Source of the DNA: Strigamia acuminata
Lineage: Eukaryota; Arthropoda; Chilopoda; Geophilomorpha; Linotaeniidae
Assembly (NCBI GenBank): GCA_949358305.1
Contig: OX442324.1
Coordinates: forward strand, 7,167,601-7,231,600
Direction of reading: 5' to 3'
Length of the DNA stretch: 64,000 bases
Shown: one piece after another, positions 60,091 through 64,000 of the stretch
How positions within the stretch are numbered: the stretch's first letter is position 1
How the letters are laid out: each line of letters opens with the position of its first letter
Translations under genes and position numbers: made by a program
Notes under the pieces: generated by a model
The model's database searches: none
Told to the model about the DNA's origin: nothing
Seen by the model: the letters and a program-made list of their open reading frames with translations, nothing else

Positions 60091-62901
60091 TTAGGAAAAT
60101 CCTTGCGCGACAAGTCTCGTCTTATAACGTGCAATTTCTCCCTCTTCGTTCTGTTTGGTCGTGTAAATCCACCTGCAACCCACTATCTTAGTGTTGGGCG
60201 GTGGTGGAACAAGTTCCCAAACCTCGCGCTCATGCATGGTGCCAATCTCGTCGTTCATCGCTTGGCGCCATTCATTCCTTTCGGGTAAAGTCGCAATTTC
60301 CTCATAGCGTACGGGTACGTGGACCTCTAGATGATTGGCTTCGAAGTTGATATTGATATCGTCAAAGTCCACGTCAAGACTATCTGTCGTCGTGTTTGAT
60401 TCTGAGGGCTTTTTCTTTCTTTTGTCCTCAAACAGATGCTCTGGTACGCGAAGATTGTGGTCAGTACAGTAACGCTTCACCTCGGGTATCGAGCGTAACT
60501 TGGGTTTGTCGTAGCCCTCGATTGTGTACTCGACATCCCTCTGTCCAGTCGGTCTGACTTTCTCCGTTTTCTTCCAAACTAGTGCAGGAATAGTTGGAAC
60601 TGGATTCAAAAGTCCTTGTCCGGGTTGTGGCAAAGTGCCCTGCAACTTCACTTCTGGTCTAACATTTGGCAAATTGGTTTGAAGTTTCTCTTCAGGCAAT
60701 CTAAACTTCAGTTTGACTTGAGGTAACTCCAGTTGTGGATCCTCTTTCTTCTCAACTGGTGCTGGCGGGGGTAGTGGCGGCCTGACATCTTCATCTGAAT
60801 AATATTGGCGCTCATTGTCGTTATCCAAATTGTCGTCCAAATTATCGATGTATGTCGTGTATTTTTCTGGTAGGCCCAGCACGCCTTCAACACCGCGCCT
60901 GCTTTCTACGAACTTCACGTCGCTGGTTTCGATTACTTTGGAAAACTCCGGCAGCCATACTCGATATCCCTTTGTTATCCTCGAATATCCGAGCATAATG
61001 CCGTGCAAGCTCTTGTTGTCGATTTTCCCATCTCGAATTCTTTTCTGCACAAAGCATAAACTTCCGAATTTTCTCAAATGTCTCAGTGATGGTTTACGTC
61101 CGTAGTACAATTCCATCGGCGTCTTGTCCGAATTCAGCTTTGCGATCCTGTTCCTGAGATAGTTGAAAGTCAGGATGGCTTCTCCCCAGAATCGATGTTC
61201 CAAGCCGGCATCGTACACAAGCGCTCGCATTCCATTTGCTAATGTCTGGTTGAGTCTCTCGGAAACGCCATTTTGGACTGGAGTGTACGCGTTAGTCCTC
61301 TCGTGAGCGATTCCTAGTCCTTGGAGGTACTCTCCAAACTTGTTTGAGCAGAACTCCATACCGTTATCCGTACGAATTGCGAGAACCGATTTTCCAAGCA
61401 ATCGTTCTATCCGTTTCACGTGTTTTTGGAAAATGTCAAATACTTCGTCCTTCTTCTTCATTAAGTACACTGTCGAATAACGAGAGAAGTCGTCCGTGAT
61501 AGTTAAGAAGTATATGTTTTCCGAGAGTGTTGGTGTGCTAAATGCTCCACATACATCCATGTGTAGCAATTGGAGTGGCTCTGTCGATCTAATTCCTGGC
61601 AATGACTTATGAGAAATCGCTTTCTTCTTGGCTAATGTGCAAACGTCGCATTGTGTGATTGGCACATCCAAAATTGGCAAACCAATTACTGCACCTCCTT
61701 TGCTCATTGCTTGCACGCTTGGAAAATAGATGTGGCCGAGCCGCTCATGCCAAAGTCTTGCTTCCTCAGGATTAGATGTGCTCTTTGTTGTGTTCTTTGT
61801 TAAATTAGTTGGCTCCGGTCTCTTCTGTTCGCCAACATTCGCTTTGTTGTTCGCTTTTTGCCTTAGCTTCTCAAAGTCGGGCTTCTGGTCGCTCAGCTTG
61901 ATATAATATAAACGATCCTTCTTCACGCCTTCCATCAGCTGTCTCTTCCACTGAGGATCGTATATCTTGACCAGTCCCGAGCCAACGGCGACTTTGCATC
62001 GTGCTTCGTCGATGCACGGTCCCGACAACAAATTTCGTCGCATGTCCGGCGCATAATAAACTTTCTTCAATGTGATTGGAATTGTCTCACTTCCAACCAA
62101 ACACATCACGCAAACGTCCCCGACGCCTTGAATCTGAATTAAAGTCTTCTTATCCGCTTGGCTTATTGTCCCTGTGGTTTCCTTGAAGTTGAAGAATTGA
62201 TTCCTGTCTTTGCAGAAATGTCCAGTGGCCCCGGTGTCGTAGATCCAACAGTTGTTGGCTGCGCTGCACTGTAACATCTCTTCTTCGCTCAACTCGGTGA
62301 GAAAACCGACATCGAACATGTTTGTGTCCAATTCTTCCGCTGTATTTGTGTTCTGGCTGTTATTCGACGGTAATTGTGCTGTGCAATCCCTTGCCCAGTG
62401 CCCTGGTTGATTGCACCGAAAACACGGCCCCCGTGGTGATGATCCGGTCGCATTTCCTCGGAAATTCCGCGAATTTTTGCCGCCTCGATAATTCGATTTG
62501 CCGCCCCTTTGTCCGCCTCGGTTGTTTTGGCTGCTATTCCCTTGCTGTTGTTGGGATTTAGACGAATTATCATTGCTCTTTGTGCTTGTTCCCATGTTGA
62601 AAGCGTCCGTAATTGGCGCTTGGCCCGAATCTCTGCGTTGTTGCGCGAGTCTGCCCTCCTCAGCGACCAATTCCGCTTCAACCTTTTCCAGTGTGAAATC
62701 CTTATCGTCCCATTGATAAATACTCTGCACAATTGACTGGTATTCTTGTGGCAGGTATCGGATGAGCTGGAATGCCTGATACAAATTGTCCAAGTCGTGT
62801 TTGACGTCGGCTAATCGCTTTGCTGCATTGCGTATCTTCGCCGCGAATACGCCGATCGTCTCCGTCGCTGGATCGTATTTTAAATTGAAGAATTCGTCCA
62901 A
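60091..62901 (-). CDS. gag-pol: copia B Gag, protease, integrase and RT start
   Basis: Open from 62964; first ATG is 62901 (MDEFFNLKYDPATETIG). Gag, zinc knuckle CFRCNQPGHWARDC, protease WIYDTGATGHF, pre-integrase WHERLGHIYF / CDVCTLAKK, integrase D (LLHMDVCGAF), D (IRTDNGMEF), E (NGVSERLNQTL), linker, RT start ending RLVAQGFS. There TAA replaces the CAA (Gln) seen in copy A; the protein goes on in the same frame at 60090. So the break is one substitution. Confidence 0.92.
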   Translation of the reverse strand: MDEFFNLKYDPATETIGVFAAKIRNAAKRLADVKHDLDNLYQAFQLIRYLPQEYQSIVQSIYQWDDKDFTLEKVEAELVAEEGRLAQQRRDSGQAPITDAFNMGTSTKSNDNSSKSQQQQGNSSQNNRGGQRGGKSNYRGGKNSRNFRGNATGSSPRGPCFRCNQPGHWARDCTAQLPSNNSQNTNTAEELDTNMFDVGFLTELSEEEMLQCSAANNCWIYDTGATGHFCKDRNQFFNFKETTGTISQADKKTLIQIQGVGDVCVMCLVGSETIPITLKKVYYAPDMRRNLLSGPCIDEARCKVAVGSGLVKIYDPQWKRQLMEGVKKDRLYYIKLSDQKPDFEKLRQKANNKANVGEQKRPEPTNLTKNTTKSTSNPEEARLWHERLGHIYFPSVQAMSKGGAVIGLPILDVPITQCDVCTLAKKKAISHKSLPGIRSTEPLQLLHMDVCGAFSTPTLSENIYFLTITDDFSRYSTVYLMKKKDEVFDIFQKHVKRIERLLGKSVLAIRTDNGMEFCSNKFGEYLQGLGIAHERTNAYTPVQNGVSERLNQTLANGMRALVYDAGLEHRFWGEAILTFNYLRNRIAKLNSDKTPMELYYGRKPSLRHLRKFGSLCFVQKRIRDGKIDNKSLHGIMLGYSRITKGYRVWLPEFSKVIETSDVKFVESRRGVEGVLGLPEKYTTYIDNLDDNLDNDNERQYYSDEDVRPPLPPPAPVEKKEDPQLELPQVKLKFRLPEEKLQTNLPNVRPEVKLQGTLPQPGQGLLNPVPTIPALVWKKTEKVRPTGQRDVEYTIEGYDKPKLRSIPEVKRYCTDHNLRVPEHLFEDKRKKKPSESNTTTDSLDVDFDDININFEANHLEVHVPVRYEEIATLPERNEWRQAMNDEIGTMHEREVWELVPPPPNTKIVGCRWIYTTKQNEEGEIARYKTRLVAQGFS

Positions 62902-62964
62902 CAGACGTATAATTCTCGCCCTCGAGACCGGTTCGAAGTTAGTTTTCAGCGTATCCCACGCTGT

Positions 62965-63225
62965 TTAGGCGTCCTCGGTCCCGCTGAGCAATTCGTGGTA
63001 TTGCTCCTCAATGGCGTAGTAAATTAGGCTGAAAGCTCGCCCCTTTCGCAGTTGAAAGTCCGAGCGATCTCGCCAAGACGCTCCCGGTGCCAGCGCTTCT
63101 TGTGTCCCGTCGGTGAAAGCCCAACATCCGTGGTGCATCAACAGCACTTTGATTTGCTGCTTCCACGTATCGTAGTTCGTCCTATTCAAAAGTGTAATCT
63201 TCCGGTCGAGTTTTTCCGTGTCCAT
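62965..63225 (-). CDS. gag: copia B Gag, N-terminal part
   Basis: ATG 63225 starts MDTEKLDRKITLLNRTNYDT with the typical copia Gag W pattern (WKQQIKVLLMHHGCWAFTDG), ending GTEDA and TAA 62965-62967. The following codons (TAWDTLKTNFEPVSRARI) continue in the same frame to the 62901 segment, so the stop is a single nonsense change (the second in this element). Confidence 0.85.
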   Translation of the reverse strand: MDTEKLDRKITLLNRTNYDTWKQQIKVLLMHHGCWAFTDGTQEALAPGASWRDRSDFQLRKGRAFSLIYYAIEEQYHELLSGTEDA

Positions 63226-63955
63226 TGTGAATTTAGTGTCCAACACACGAGAAACACAGCAAAAACACGCACAAATTCGCTCAAAAACACTTTGAAATAC
63301 TGGTAATCGCAACTGAGTGCAGTGTTGCGATGTTAGTTCGCTCTTAATACTATGTTAGTGTATCCTGTTAACAACAGCTAATAATCGTATTCAAAAATAG
63401 TAAAACGAAATAAACGAAATAAATTGTTCATATGTGATGTCTTCCTGCTGTAGATTAAATGCTTGTTCTGTATCGACAGCCTGGAATCACACTTCACGTG
63501 TGGTTGAGAAAAATCGTCGTATTGTTGATTTTCCCTCGTTTTTCCGTCTTTTTCGCCTCGAAAAATTCAGTTCCTTCGAGAATTTTCTCGTTTTTGGCAA
63601 TTCCCGTTCGTTTATTGCTCGTTCACACTTCCCGTGTGGTTGTCGAGCGTCGTCGTCCTTGCGTATTTGTCGTCGAGTTGTTTTCTCGGCGAAAATTAAC
63701 GCCACGTCGACGTTACGTATCGCGCCTCGCGATATTCGGAAAATCGTCCGAAAATTGCAAAATGTTCGAACCCATTTATTGTTCCTGCGTCGCTTGATGA
63801 CCAATAACCGCTTGTGAAACCGTAGATTCTTGGCTGGAACACAGGTTGCTGACTTTCCTCATGGGCGCCGCCATCTTGGATTTGGAAGAGAAAACGCCCA
63901 CTTTTTCACCTGGAAAGTTCTTCTTCACTCTGCACGTTTTTCCCACGTTGTTTGT
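63226..63955 (-). other. Leader of copia B
   Basis: 0.73 kb between primer site and gag start. TTTTCGAGG / CGAAAA motifs, no convincing frame. Confidence 0.6.
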
Positions 63956-63967
63956 GGCCCATAACCC
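63956..63967 (-). promoter_or_regulatory. Primer binding site of copia B, anticodon region of initiator tRNA-Met
   Basis: Minus strand GGGTTATGGGCC, directly after the LTR end CTATTCAACA, is complementary to GGCCCATAACCC, the anticodon arm of initiator tRNA-Met. Drosophila copia and yeast Ty5 prime from such a tRNA half, so this family likely does too. Confidence 0.75.
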
Positions 63968-64000
63968 TGTTGAATAGTGTTGCAAACTTCTGCAAATAGT
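63968..64000 (-). repeat. 5' LTR of copia B, first 33 bases
   Basis: TGTTGAATAGTGTTGCAAAC and on, same as 58396-58428. The rest lies outside the window, so LTR age and target duplication cannot be judged (left flank is GTACG). Confidence 0.88.

Larger units (their letters stand above)
58396..64000 (-). mobile_element. Ty1/copia retrotransposon B, minus strand, nearly complete
   Basis: LTR 58396-58714 and the first 33 bases of its partner at 63968-64000, where the window ends. Between them on the minus strand: primer site, 0.73-kb leader, gag, protease, integrase, RT, RNase H and polypurine tract (ATACGGGGGGCCGAA). One long frame is broken only by two stop codons. Same family as A (6545-11023). 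Confidence 0.92.

Overview
This window looks like repeat-rich euchromatin or heterochromatin from an arthropod-type genome. The reasons are an interstitial (CCTAA)n run at 6411-6451 (the arthropod telomere motif TTAGG on the other strand), several Ty1/copia and Ty3/gypsy retrotransposons, a Maverick/Polinton (adintovirus-like) gene block, MITEs and many tandem arrays. I recognise no host cellular gene. Species cannot be named from the sequence alone.

Region 1 (1-4285) is a compact Maverick/adintovirus-like block. On the minus strand it has a conserved protein of unknown function and an A32/FtsK-type packaging ATPase. On the plus strand it has a zinc-ribbon/phospholipase A2 protein, a chromodomain integrase, an adenain-like cysteine protease and a small orphan. 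DNA polymerase and capsid genes are not in this block and would lie left of base 1 or be lost. A polymerase remnant does occur at about 23 kb.

Region 2 (4286-11023) holds a foldback-type element with (CTTGTCCT)n arms, the telomere-like run, and a 5'-truncated copia element (A) with one amber codon and a 3' LTR.

Region 3 (11024-25520 and 32893-35280) is a mosaic of MITEs, hairpins, tandem arrays and short shuffled segments that recur in different orders. Several shards resemble Maverick genes, including DNA polymerase and the small orphan of region 1.

Region 4 (25521-32892) is a 7.4-kb retroelement with LTRs of about 1.67 kb that looked identical wherever compared, a tRNA-Gln primer site and no reverse transcriptase: a LARD-like non-autonomous element in an animal genome.

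Region 5 (35281-56200) is a nest. A Ty3-type element F (LTR, PBS, gag) has its gag split by copia element C (minus, 38083-50312, TSD AATAT). C has its RNase H split by copia element D (plus, 38755-44155, TSD GAATC, LTRs without visible difference). D lacks the Gag N-terminus, the zinc knuckle and RT/RNase H, so it must have moved with proteins supplied in trans. A gypsy element E (51819-56200) then cuts off the pol of F.

Region 6 (56200-58395) carries a 121-bp satellite in foldback arrangement and a CGTTAACGG palindrome-rich array. Region 7 (58396-64000) is a near-complete copia element (B, minus strand) of the same family as A. Its primer site matches the anticodon region of initiator tRNA-Met (half-tRNA priming), whereas C and D use the 3' end of the same tRNA.
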